Shown here in pieces: positions 6,537 to 12,066 of a stretch of 12,066 nt of DNA. Made by a program: the position numbers and the translations under genes. The notes beneath the pieces were generated by a model. The model had not been told where the DNA came from, made no database searches, and saw only the letters and a program-made list of their open reading frames with translations. The stretch comes from Mannheimia sp041807705 (lineage in GTDB: Bacteria > Pseudomonadota > Gammaproteobacteria > Enterobacterales > Pasteurellaceae), in contig NZ_JBGTYY010000045.1 in NCBI RefSeq assembly GCF_041807705.1, positions 1-12,066 on the forward strand, in the 5' to 3' direction. How positions within the stretch are numbered: position 1 is the first letter of the stretch; every line of letters begins with the position of its first letter.

Positions 6537-7547
6537 ATGTCTGCTTTACAACAAAATAGAACACTCGATTTTTTTAAACAAAATGCGATTTACTTCGTAT
6601 TATTGATCTTACTTATTGTGATTATTGTGCAAGACCCAAGTTTCTTGAGCTTGCGTAACTTCAGTAACATTTTATCGCAATCTTCTGTGCGTCTTATTAT
6701 TGCATTAGGGGTTGCAGGCTTGATTGTAACACAGGGTACAGACTTATCTGCCGGTCGCCAAGTGGGCTTAGCGGCGGTAATTTCTGCGACTTTGCTACAA
6801 TCAATGGAAAATATGAATAAAGTGTTCCCGAACCTATCAGAAATTCCAATTCCAGTTGTGGTTTTAATTGTTTGTGCCATTGGTGGACTTATTGGCTTAT
6901 TCAACGGCTTTGTGGTGGCATATCTCAATGTAACGCCATTTATTGCCACAATGGGTACGATGATTATTGTGTACGGTATCAACTCACTTTACTACGATGC
7001 AGTAGGTTCATCGCCAATCGCAGGCTTTAGTGATGACTTCTCAAGTTTTGCACAAGGTTTCTTCCGCTTTGGCGATTTTAGGCTCTCCTATATCACTATT
7101 TATGCCGTGATCGCCACTTTTATTATGTGGACGTTATGGAACAAAACTCGCTTCGGTAAAAACGTATTTGCGATTGGTGGTAACCCAGAAGCCGCTCGAG
7201 TTTCAGGCGTAAACGTACCGCTTAACTTAATGGGTATTTATATGATTTCCGGTATCTTCTACGCATTCGGCGGTATGCTAGAAGCAGGACGTATCGGTAG
7301 TGCAACCAACAACTTAGGCTTTATGTATGAAATGGACGCAATCGCAGCGTGCGTAGTAGGTGGTGTATCATTTGCAGGCGGTGTAGGTACAATCATCGGC
7401 GTTGTAACAGGGGTACTCATCTTCACGGTTATCAACTACGGTTTAACCTACATTGGTGTAAACCCATACTGGCAATACATCATCAAAGGTAGCATCATCA
7501 TCTTAGCGGTAGCGATTGACTCGCTCAAATATGCGAAGAAAAAATAG
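6537..7547 (+). CDS. mglC: Galactose/methyl galactoside ABC transporter permease MglC
   Basis: This 336-residue, highly hydrophobic inner-membrane protein of the BPD_transp_2 (CUT2 permease) family has many transmembrane segments. The first begins near residue 17 (AIYFVLLILLIVIIVQ) and the last ends shortly before the basic C-terminus YAKKK. Family signatures are GVAGLIVTQGTDLSAGRQVG near the N-terminus and the cytoplasmic coupling segment FAIGGNPEAARVSGVNV (about 211-227), which docks on MglA. It forms the channel of the MglABC importer. GGAG lies before the ATG, 14 bases after mglA, consistent with co-translation. It is the last gene of the operon; a GC-rich hairpin follows. Confidence 0.97.
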   Translation: MSALQQNRTLDFFKQNAIYFVLLILLIVIIVQDPSFLSLRNFSNILSQSSVRLIIALGVAGLIVTQGTDLSAGRQVGLAAVISATLLQSMENMNKVFPNLSEIPIPVVVLIVCAIGGLIGLFNGFVVAYLNVTPFIATMGTMIIVYGINSLYYDAVGSSPIAGFSDDFSSFAQGFFRFGDFRLSYITIYAVIATFIMWTLWNKTRFGKNVFAIGGNPEAARVSGVNVPLNLMGIYMISGIFYAFGGMLEAGRIGSATNNLGFMYEMDAIAACVVGGVSFAGGVGTIIGVVTGVLIFTVINYGLTYIGVNPYWQYIIKGSIIILAVAIDSLKYAKKK

Positions 7548-7558
7548 GAAGAACAGTA

Positions 7559-7587
7559 GGTTGGGTTGAGCTTGCGAAAACCCAACC
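7559..7587 (+). terminator. Hairpin at the end of mglBAC
   Basis: GGTTGGGTT (7559-7567) and AACCCAACC (7579-7587) form a 9-bp stem, 12 bases after the mglC stop. There is no T-run (AATTCCCC follows), so it may stabilise the mRNA end or act as a REP-like palindrome instead of a classical terminator. Confidence 0.55.
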
Positions 7588-7622
7588 AATTCCCCAATCA
7601 GTTGAATATTAAATGTAAGTTT

Positions 7623-7651
7623 GCAAGCGGTCAAAAAATCAAAATTTTTTG
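7623..7651 (+). repeat. Variant uptake signal with AT-rich inverted repeat
   Basis: GCAAGCGGT (7623-7631) differs from the core at one base. It is followed by CAAAAAAT-CAAA-ATTTTTTG (7632-7651), matching the AT-rich tail ending in TTGCAAA seen with extended uptake motifs. Confidence 0.5.
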
Positions 7652-7662
7652 CAAAAATTTAA

Positions 7663-7701
7663 ACGAAAACGTTTGTAATTTACTTTTAAAAGGCGTAAAT
7701 T
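7663..7701 (+). promoter_or_regulatory. Promoter with PurR-like operator before the His leader
   Basis: TTGTAA (7673-7678), a 17-base spacer and TAAATT (7696-7701) form a plausible sigma-70 promoter. ACGAAAACGTTTGTAA (7663-7678) overlaps the -35 box. Its complement contains CAAACGTTTTC, the core of PurR boxes, and the CG centre is typical of LacI-family operators. Repression by PurR or a relative is inferred. Confidence 0.55.
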
Positions 7702-7728
7702 CTTAATTAATCAATTTTGGAGAACATT

Positions 7729-7773
7729 ATGAACTACTGCGTTAAACACCATCATCACCATTTGACCGATTAA
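7729..7773 (+). CDS. hisL: Histidine operon-type leader peptide
   Basis: This 14-residue ORF reads MNYCVKHHHHHLTD, with five consecutive histidine codons (7747-7761: CAC CAT CAT CAC CAT). GGAG at 7719-7722, six bases before the ATG, is a good ribosome site, so translation is expected. The organisation matches the E. coli/Salmonella hisL peptide, which has seven His codons. It is a sensor and not a functional protein: ribosomes stall on the His codons when charged tRNA-His is scarce, which changes folding of the RNA downstream. The stop codon ends one base before segment B of the attenuator. The next gene is a dppA-type binding protein, not hisG. Confidence 0.9.
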   Translation: MNYCVKHHHHHLTD

Positions 7774-7895
7774 TCTTTCGGGCATTTGGCGTGTTCGGAA
7801 GATAGCTTCCGAAACCGTGAAATGGTAAACGCACACTCTAAAATCGCAACCCATTTACAACCCTTTCGGAAGGCAACTTTCGAAAGGGTTTTTTT
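7774..7895 (+). promoter_or_regulatory. Histidine transcription attenuator (His leader RNA)
   Basis: Segments can be laid out as in enteric his leaders. C TTCGGAAG (7794-7801) pairs perfectly with D CTTCCGAA (7806-7813). E CCCTTTCGGAAG (7861-7872) pairs with F CTTTCGAAAGGG (7877-7888) around a GCAA tetraloop, followed by seven T residues (7889-7895). D CTTCCGAAA (7806-7814) also pairs perfectly, 9 bp, with TTTCGGAAG of E (7864-7872), giving the antiterminator. B CTTTCGGG (7775-7782), just after the leader stop codon, can pair with all eight bases of C (three G-U). A stalled ribosome leaves B free (B:C, D:E, read-through). A ribosome at the stop codon covers B (C:D, E:F, termination). Segment A was not resolved. 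Confidence 0.88.
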
Positions 7896-7921
7896 ATTGC
7901 TTAACATCTAAGGACATCAAA

Positions 7922-9514
7922 ATGAAACTGAACAAGCTCACACAATTCGCACTTTTCTCACTGGCATTTGCCGGCTCAGCAATGGCAGCCCCAAGAACCT
8001 TTACTTACTGCTTGGAATCTTCACCAGCAGCCCTCAATCCACAAATCGCCACAGACGGAGCAACCCTTGATGTCGGGCAAGCTCTTTATAACCGCTTGAT
8101 TGATTTTGAAAAAGGCACGACTAACCTTATTCCTTCTCTTGCCGAACGCTGGGAAATCAGCGAAGATGGCACAAGTTACACCTTCTATCTACGTCAAAAT
8201 GTTCAGTTCCACAGCAATAAAAATTTCACCCCAAACCGTAATTTCAATGCTGATGATGTGATTTTCTCCATCAACCGCCAGCTTGATCAAAATAATCCGT
8301 ATAACAAAGTCTCAGGCGGCAATTATGAATTTTTCTACGGAATGAATATGCAGAACATCATTAAAAATGTGGCGAAAATTGATGATTACACGGTGAAAAT
8401 TGAGCTAACTGCACCGAATGCCCCATTTTTGGCAAATTTAGCAATGGATTTTATGGCGATCTTCTCAGCGGAATATGCCGAGCAAATGCAAAAAGCGGGT
8501 ACGCCTGAAAAAGTGGATTTAGAGCCAATCGGCACAGGGGCGTTCCAATTCTATGGCTACCAAAAAGATGCGACTGTGCGTTTTATGGCATTCGACAACT
8601 ACTGGCAGGGCAAAGCGAAAATCGACCGCCTTGTGTTTAGCATTACCCCTGATGCTTCGGTGCGTTTGGCGAAATTAGAGAAAAACGAATGCCAAGCAAT
8701 GCCGTATCCAAACCCTGCTGATCTGCCTATCTTAAAAGCCAATCCAAATGTGCAACTGCTGAAAAAAGCGGGCTTAAACATCGGCTACATCACTTTAAAC
8801 ACTCGCAAGCCGCCGTTTGATAATCCGAAAGTTCGCCAAGCGTTAAATTATGCGGTAAACAAAGATGAGATCTTAACCTCCGTTTATCAAGGCTCGGCAA
8901 TCAAGGCGAAAAACCCAATGCCACCAACAATTTGGGGCTATAACGAAGACGTAGCAGGCTATGATTTCAACCCTGAAAAAGCCAAACAGCTACTTAAAGA
9001 AGCCGGTTTAGAAAATGGTTTTGAAACCGAAATCTGGGCAATGCCGGTTTCTCGCCCTTACAACCCGAATGCCCGCCGAATGGCTGAGATGATCCAAGCC
9101 GATTGGAAAGCCATTGGTGTGAATGCGAAGATCGTCAGCTACGAATGGGGAGAATACCTCAAACGAATGGGCAATGGCGAACACACCACAGGAATGATCG
9201 GCTGGACAGGTGACAATGGCGACCCGGATAACTTCCTCAATGCCTTATTAAGCTGTAATGCAGTTGAACAAGGCTCAAACTACGCAGGTTTCTGTGATAA
9301 AGAGTTCGACCGCCTCGTGAGCGAAGCCGCCACCATCAGCGACCAAAACAAGCGGTCAGAATTATACAAAAAAGCACAAACCATCTTTAACGAGCAAGCT
9401 CCGTGGCTCCCGATTGCTCACTCAACGGTTTACTTCCCTATAAGAAAAGAGGTAAAAGGCTATGTACCAAGCTCATTCGTAGCACACAACTTTTATGGGG
9501 TGGAGTTAGAGTAG
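7922..9514 (+). CDS. dppA: DppA/HbpA-family dipeptide (or heme) ABC transporter substrate-binding protein
   Basis: This 530-residue SBP_bac_5 (cluster C) protein aligns nearly end to end with E. coli DppA. Matching blocks are YCLESSPAALNPQ, the ADDVIFSINRQ region, AMDFMAIFSAEYA, PIGTGAFQFYGYQKD, FSITPDASVRLAKL, ECQAMPYPNPAD, RPYNPNARRMAEMIQADW and GWTGDNGDPDNF. The last two contain the arginine and aspartate expected to hold the peptide carboxylate and amino ends. Cysteines at about 30, 257, 445 and 458 match the paired cysteines of the family. The signal peptide ends AGSAMA (residue 22) with no lipobox, so it is a soluble periplasmic protein, unlike the Haemophilus HbpA lipoprotein. AAGGA precedes the ATG. 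No dppBCDF follows, so it must share a permease encoded elsewhere. It lies directly behind a histidine attenuator. Dipeptide, glutathione or heme are all possible ligands. Confidence 0.92.
   Translation: MKLNKLTQFALFSLAFAGSAMAAPRTFTYCLESSPAALNPQIATDGATLDVGQALYNRLIDFEKGTTNLIPSLAERWEISEDGTSYTFYLRQNVQFHSNKNFTPNRNFNADDVIFSINRQLDQNNPYNKVSGGNYEFFYGMNMQNIIKNVAKIDDYTVKIELTAPNAPFLANLAMDFMAIFSAEYAEQMQKAGTPEKVDLEPIGTGAFQFYGYQKDATVRFMAFDNYWQGKAKIDRLVFSITPDASVRLAKLEKNECQAMPYPNPADLPILKANPNVQLLKKAGLNIGYITLNTRKPPFDNPKVRQALNYAVNKDEILTSVYQGSAIKAKNPMPPTIWGYNEDVAGYDFNPEKAKQLLKEAGLENGFETEIWAMPVSRPYNPNARRMAEMIQADWKAIGVNAKIVSYEWGEYLKRMGNGEHTTGMIGWTGDNGDPDNFLNALLSCNAVEQGSNYAGFCDKEFDRLVSEAATISDQNKRSELYKKAQTIFNEQAPWLPIAHSTVYFPIRKEVKGYVPSSFVAHNFYGVELE
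9348..9356 (+). repeat. DNA uptake signal core inside dppA
   Basis: Exact ACAAGCGGT followed by C, in coding sequence near the 3' end of dppA. Confidence 0.6.
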
Positions 9515-9537
9515 ATGTTCCCCACTCGATGATTTAC

Positions 9538-9560
9538 GGTCGCCCGCGTGGCGACCTTAT
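9538..9560 (+). terminator. Terminator after dppA
   Basis: GGTCGCC (9538-9544) and GGCGACC (9550-9556) form a 7-bp GC-rich stem with a CGCGT loop, followed by TTATATT. It lies 23 bases past the stop codon and indicates that dppA is transcribed alone. Confidence 0.65.
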
Positions 9561-9621
9561 ATTCAAATGATCTACTCATAAAGATACAGGTTGGTTGTTT
9601 GCAAAAAATATTAGAGAATAC

Positions 9622-9630
9622 ACCGCTTGT
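9622..9630 (-). repeat. DNA uptake signal core (minus strand)
   Basis: ACCGCTTGT on the plus strand, i.e. ACAAGCGGT on the minus strand, four bases beyond the 3' end of the XRE gene. Confidence 0.65.
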
Positions 9631-9634
9631 AACG

Positions 9635-9964
9635 CTACTTTTTCAACTCTTTGAGCAACTCAACTAACAAGGCTTTTTGTGATTGAGTTAATTCCTGCCA
9701 ATATCTATCTAACTCATCGCCATTCCAATCAAAGCTCATACAATCTTCAAAAAAATAGCTAATCGGCGTTTTCAGAAAAGTTGCAATCGCTACCAAATGG
9801 GCAACATTGATCTTATTTGCCCCTCGTTCATAACGAGAAAGCTGTGGTTGAGAAATATCTACATACTCCGACAGCCTCTCCGCCGAATACCCCATTTCCC
9901 TACGTTTTTGTTGGATGCGTTGTCCGATCAAACGATCTATATCGGTGGGCACAAACTTTGCCAT
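9635..9964 (-). CDS. XRE-family helix-turn-helix transcriptional regulator
   Basis: This 109-residue protein has a Cro/CI-type HTH at about residues 12-66: LIGQRIQQKRREMGYSAERL, then the recognition segment DISQPQLSRYERGANKI, then helix 4-5 VAHLVAIATFLKTPISYFF. The 40-residue C-terminal tail (YWQELTQSQKALLVELLKEL) is amphipathic and may serve dimerisation. There is no peptidase or cupin domain, so no ligand is implied. It is convergent with dppA. A weak AGAGAA ribosome site lies before the ATG, in a very AT-rich upstream region. Its targets cannot be read from the sequence; autoregulation, control of the neighbouring helicase, or a role in a mobile segment are possible. The start could alternatively be a few codons downstream, but Met1 gives the usual spacing before the HTH. 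Confidence 0.85.
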   Translation of the reverse strand: MAKFVPTDIDRLIGQRIQQKRREMGYSAERLSEYVDISQPQLSRYERGANKINVAHLVAIATFLKTPISYFFEDCMSFDWNGDELDRYWQELTQSQKALLVELLKELKK

Positions 9965-10079
9965 ACACTATTCTCTGTAAGTTATTCAATAAACGCATAT
10001 TTTTATTTTTTTTTATTCTTGTAAGAAGAAATATAAAAGAGTAAAATTTTATAAATTTATTCATTTATGGTGCTATCTT

Positions 10080-10274
10080 ATGACAAATTCAGTAGAACAA
10101 CTATTAGAGAAACTTTTAACCAAAATAGATAGTTTGGAAAATCAAGTTAAAGAACAACAAAAGATGTTAAAAAATAGTTAGGTTACTGACTCAGAAAGAA
10201 AAATTGTTCCTCCTATACACGCACCTAGAATAGCAGAAGAACAAATATTAGATCAGGATAATCCTGATTTTTAG
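10080..10274 (+). pseudogene. Detached N-terminal part of the PIF1-like helicase
   Basis: From ATG 10080 a 33-residue reading frame runs to TAG 10179-10181 and is rich in Leu/Lys/Glu heptad-like sequence (VEQLLEKLLTKIDSLENQVK), a probable short coiled coil. The same frame continues past the TAG with VTDSERKIVPPIHAPRIAEE and ends DQDNPDF-stop at 10272-10274. The helicase frame reads FLDAMSLVENTNES at the same place. NPDF joined to LDAMSLVENTNE matches the N-terminus expected of this helicase family. One extra T in the run at 10268-10272 would fuse the frames into a protein of about 518 codons. The piece therefore looks like the original 5' end, cut off by a nonsense codon and a frameshift. It could instead be a real small upstream ORF, which is less likely. 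Confidence 0.65.
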
Positions 10275-10279
10275 ATGCT

Positions 10280-11635
10280 ATGTCGTTAGTTGAAAATACA
10301 AATGAAAGTTTATTCCTTACGGGAAAAGCTGGGGCAGGTAAAACTACTTTTCTTAAAATCATCAAAGAAAAAATCAATAAAAACTATATTATTTTAGCTC
10401 CTACTGGGGTTGCGGCTGTTAATGCTGGTGGTGAAACTATTCACTCCTTTTTTCAATTAGGTTTTGGGCCATATTTGCCTAATGATAATCGCTGTCGTTC
10501 AGGAGAATTAAAATTTAACAAAGAAAAAATAGACATAATTAAATCGCTTGAGATGATTATTATTGATGAAATATCAATGGTGAGATGTGATGTTATTGAT
10601 GCTATCTCGCAAATTTTAAAATCAGTCAGAGCGAACGGTAAGCCTTTTGGCGGAGTTCAAATGATCTTTGTTGGAGATCTGTATCAATTATCTCCTATTG
10701 CCCAAACTGACTTCTGGGATGCAGTAGGTCAGTACTATGACACAGAGTTCTTCTTCTCAGCACAATCATTAAATCAAGAAGTTGAAGGAGCTTTACAATA
10801 TAAAACAATCGAGTTAAAAAGGATATATAGACAGACAGATCCTCTGTTTATTGATTTACTAAATAAAGTAAGAAATAATACTTTGATCGCAGATGATTTT
10901 AATATATTAAATCAACGATATACAAATAAAGTGATAAATGACTCACATCAAGGATATATTACATTATCAACTCATAAATATGAGGTGGATTCCGTAAATA
11001 ATATAAAACTACAAAGAATTGATAAAGATCTCCATCGTTTGGATGGAGTATTAGAAGGGGAATTCAGTGAAAAAAACTTACCAGCAGAAAAAATTCTTTC
11101 TTTAAAAGTTGGAGCACAAGTGATGCTACTAAAAAATAAAATACCTGAGTATTATAATGGTAGCATAGGTTTTATTGAACAAATAGAAAAAGAAAATATT
11201 GCAGGAAAAGATAGTGATATATCTATAATAGATGATGTCATAACAATTCGTTTAGTTTCAGATGATAGTGTAATAAAAGTTACAAGAAGTACATGGGAAA
11301 ACATTAAATATACTTATAATCGAGAAACAAGAAGAATTGAACCTGAGGTTATTGGTAAGTTCACACAATTTCCTGTAAAACTTGCTTGGGCTATTACAAT
11401 CCATAAAAGTCAAGGTTTGACCTTTGATAAGGTCATAATTGATACGGGGAAAGCATTCACTCACGGACAAACCTATGTAGCATTAAGTAGATGTCGCTCT
11501 CTTGATGGTATGTTTCTTAAAACAAAAATAGAGCCAAAATCTGTAATTGTGCATGAAAAAGTGAAACAATTTATGGAGTCTAGAATTCATAATGATGTAT
11601 GGGAAGAGAATGATATATATAAACAACCGTTCTAA
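10280..11635 (+). CDS. PIF1-like SF1B DNA helicase (N-terminally truncated frame)
   Basis: This 451-residue ATP-dependent helicase of the PIF1/RRM3 type has all core motifs. They are Walker A GKAGAGKT (15-22), motif Ia APTGVAAVNAGGETIHSFF (40-58), Walker B MIIIDEISM (92-100), motif III FVGDLYQLSPI (Asp133, Gln136), motif IV LKRIYRQTD, motif V ITIHKSQGLTFD (His375, Gln378) and motif VI YVALSRCRSLDG (Arg404). Such enzymes unwind forked or structured DNA 5' to 3'. The first 14 residues before Walker A are too few to include the usual N-terminal helix, which lies out of frame just upstream. There is no Shine-Dalgarno sequence before ATG 10280, so expression would depend on coupling or on correction of the frameshift. 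Base composition is more AT-rich than the mgl genes, suggesting a separate origin. It may be a pseudogene in this strain. Confidence 0.85.
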   Translation: MSLVENTNESLFLTGKAGAGKTTFLKIIKEKINKNYIILAPTGVAAVNAGGETIHSFFQLGFGPYLPNDNRCRSGELKFNKEKIDIIKSLEMIIIDEISMVRCDVIDAISQILKSVRANGKPFGGVQMIFVGDLYQLSPIAQTDFWDAVGQYYDTEFFFSAQSLNQEVEGALQYKTIELKRIYRQTDPLFIDLLNKVRNNTLIADDFNILNQRYTNKVINDSHQGYITLSTHKYEVDSVNNIKLQRIDKDLHRLDGVLEGEFSEKNLPAEKILSLKVGAQVMLLKNKIPEYYNGSIGFIEQIEKENIAGKDSDISIIDDVITIRLVSDDSVIKVTRSTWENIKYTYNRETRRIEPEVIGKFTQFPVKLAWAITIHKSQGLTFDKVIIDTGKAFTHGQTYVALSRCRSLDGMFLKTKIEPKSVIVHEKVKQFMESRIHNDVWEENDIYKQPF

Positions 11636-11814
11636 GCCTAGTTCTATCTCTTATTTAAGTGTCTGAGTTAATAAAGGTAAGGTTAACCTTAACTGATTTG
11701 GCTTATAAGCTTTCCCAAAAGTAGTTAAAAATCAGTTTTAGAAACCTAAGAAAACTTTGTTATTCATCGTTTAGATACCGATGTTTACTTGACCGAGAAG
11801 TCATATAGAAATAT

Positions 11815-11836
11815 CAGCTCCTTTGGGGCTGTTTTT
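11815..11836 (+). terminator. Terminator-like hairpin downstream of the helicase
   Basis: CAGCTCC (11815-11821) pairs with GGGGCTG (11825-11831, one G-U) around TTT, followed by TTTTT. It may end helicase transcription. Its 3' arm also contains GGGGCTGT, the same octamer that starts the IS1016-like element at 11945. Confidence 0.55.
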
Positions 11837-11877
11837 GTTTGCATTAATAATATCATCTTTAAAAAATTGATTTTTTT

Positions 11878-11915
11878 AAACATATTCTTGAAATATGTTT
11901 ATGCGATAAACATAT
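11878..11915. repeat. Overlapping inverted repeats sharing one half-site
   Basis: AAACATATT (11878-11886) is inverted as AATATGTTT (11892-11900). The same half forms a perfect 10-bp inverted repeat ATATGTTTAT-GCG-ATAAACATAT (11893-11915). Three half-sites in alternating orientation resemble a repressor operator cluster or a switchable hairpin. Confidence 0.6.
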
Positions 11916-11944
11916 CAACAAAACATCTTTAAATTTTTGCATTT

Positions 11945-12066
11945 GGGGCTGTAGTAGATTAGCATCACTGCTATACTACAAAAATGAAGATAACCCATTG
12001 TAAATTAAAGAAATCTTTGCAGAAAAAGCTTCTTGAATTTTTTGTTGCTGAAGTGACCGCTAGAAC
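11945..12066 (+). mobile_element. IS1016-like element (IS1595 family), left end
   Basis: The element is inferred to start at GGGGCTGT (11945), the typical outer end of this IS group, 39 bases before a transposase start. GTAGTA (11951-11956) and TACTAC (11974-11979) form an imperfect hairpin within the end. The right end lies outside the window, so target-site duplication cannot be checked. Confidence 0.65.
11984..12066 (+). CDS. IS1595-family (IS1016 group) transposase, 5' fragment
   Basis: From ATG 11984 the frame stays open to the window edge (27 codons): MKITHCKLKKSLQKKLLEFF, then VAEVTAR. This is the recognisable N-terminus of IS1016-type transposases, where a short basic helix and EFFV.EVTAR lead into a helix-turn-helix. 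The DDE-type catalytic domain lies beyond the window. Whether the copy is intact cannot be judged. No strong ribosome site is seen, as is common for IS genes. Confidence 0.75.
   Translation, partial: MKITHCKLKKSLQKKLLEFFVAEVTAR

Larger units (their letters stand above)
11636..11944. other. Non-coding interval between helicase and IS element
   Basis: About 300 AT-rich bases with no credible ORF. It holds a perfect 14-bp palindrome TAAGGTTAACCTTA (11678-11691), a terminator-like hairpin (11815-11836) and overlapping inverted repeats (11878-11915). The rest shows nothing recognisable. Confidence 0.7.

Noticed and set aside
6590..6982. 130-codon open frame on the minus strand inside mglC
   Set aside because: It is a shadow of the conserved mglC coding sequence, with no ribosome site or recognisable domain.
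7774..7895. Possible riboswitch or T-box before dppA
   Set aside because: The His-codon leader peptide and the C:D, D:E and E:F pairings explain the structure fully as a ribosome-mediated attenuator; there is no aptamer-like core.
9797..10044. Two plus-strand open frames over the XRE gene start
   Set aside because: They are antisense to a clear HTH gene and have low-complexity ends.
10275..10289. ATG immediately after the TAG at 10274 (MLCR-stop)
   Set aside because: It is four codons long and only a by-product of the frameshift region.

Overview
The window looks like chromosomal DNA of a Pasteurellaceae bacterium. The main clue is the 9-mer ACAAGCGGT, the DNA uptake core of the Actinobacillus pleuropneumoniae / Mannheimia haemolytica / Haemophilus ducreyi subclade. 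It occurs at 329-337, 3742-3750, 9348-9356 and, on the minus strand, 9622-9630. Protein families, AT-rich intergenic DNA and CRP-type promoters fit the same group. The genus is inference.

Layout: the left edge is the 3' part of a decayed IS110-type transposase with an in-frame stop, an ambiguous base and a degraded end. Next, on the minus strand, are a lone TRAP transporter binding protein (dctP-like, no dctQ/dctM in the window) and a YfcZ/YiiS-family protein, each with its own terminator. A PACE-type efflux gene with four disabling lesions lies at 2196-2601. The central block is a galactose/glucose ABC transporter: a divergent mglB paralogue (2697-3698), canonical mglB (3973-4962), then mglA and mglC. 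Both binding-protein genes have a CRP site and a TATGCT -10 box at identical spacing. A strong hairpin after mglB probably keeps binding-protein mRNA in excess over mglAC.

The most notable element is at 7663-7895. A PurR-like operator overlaps a promoter, followed by a 14-codon leader peptide with five consecutive His codons, mutually exclusive hairpins and a strong terminator. This is a textbook histidine attenuator, but it precedes a dppA/hbpA-type peptide (or heme) binding protein instead of hisG. The inferred logic is that shortage of charged tRNA-His raises production of a peptide-capture protein.

Right of dppA are a small XRE regulator (minus strand) and an AT-rich PIF1-like helicase. 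The helicase's 5' end is split off by an in-frame TAG and an apparent one-base loss in a T-run. After about 300 bp of non-coding DNA with overlapping inverted repeats, the window ends inside an IS1016-like (IS1595 family) element. The segment is thus bounded by insertion sequences and carries several decayed genes between working transport operons.
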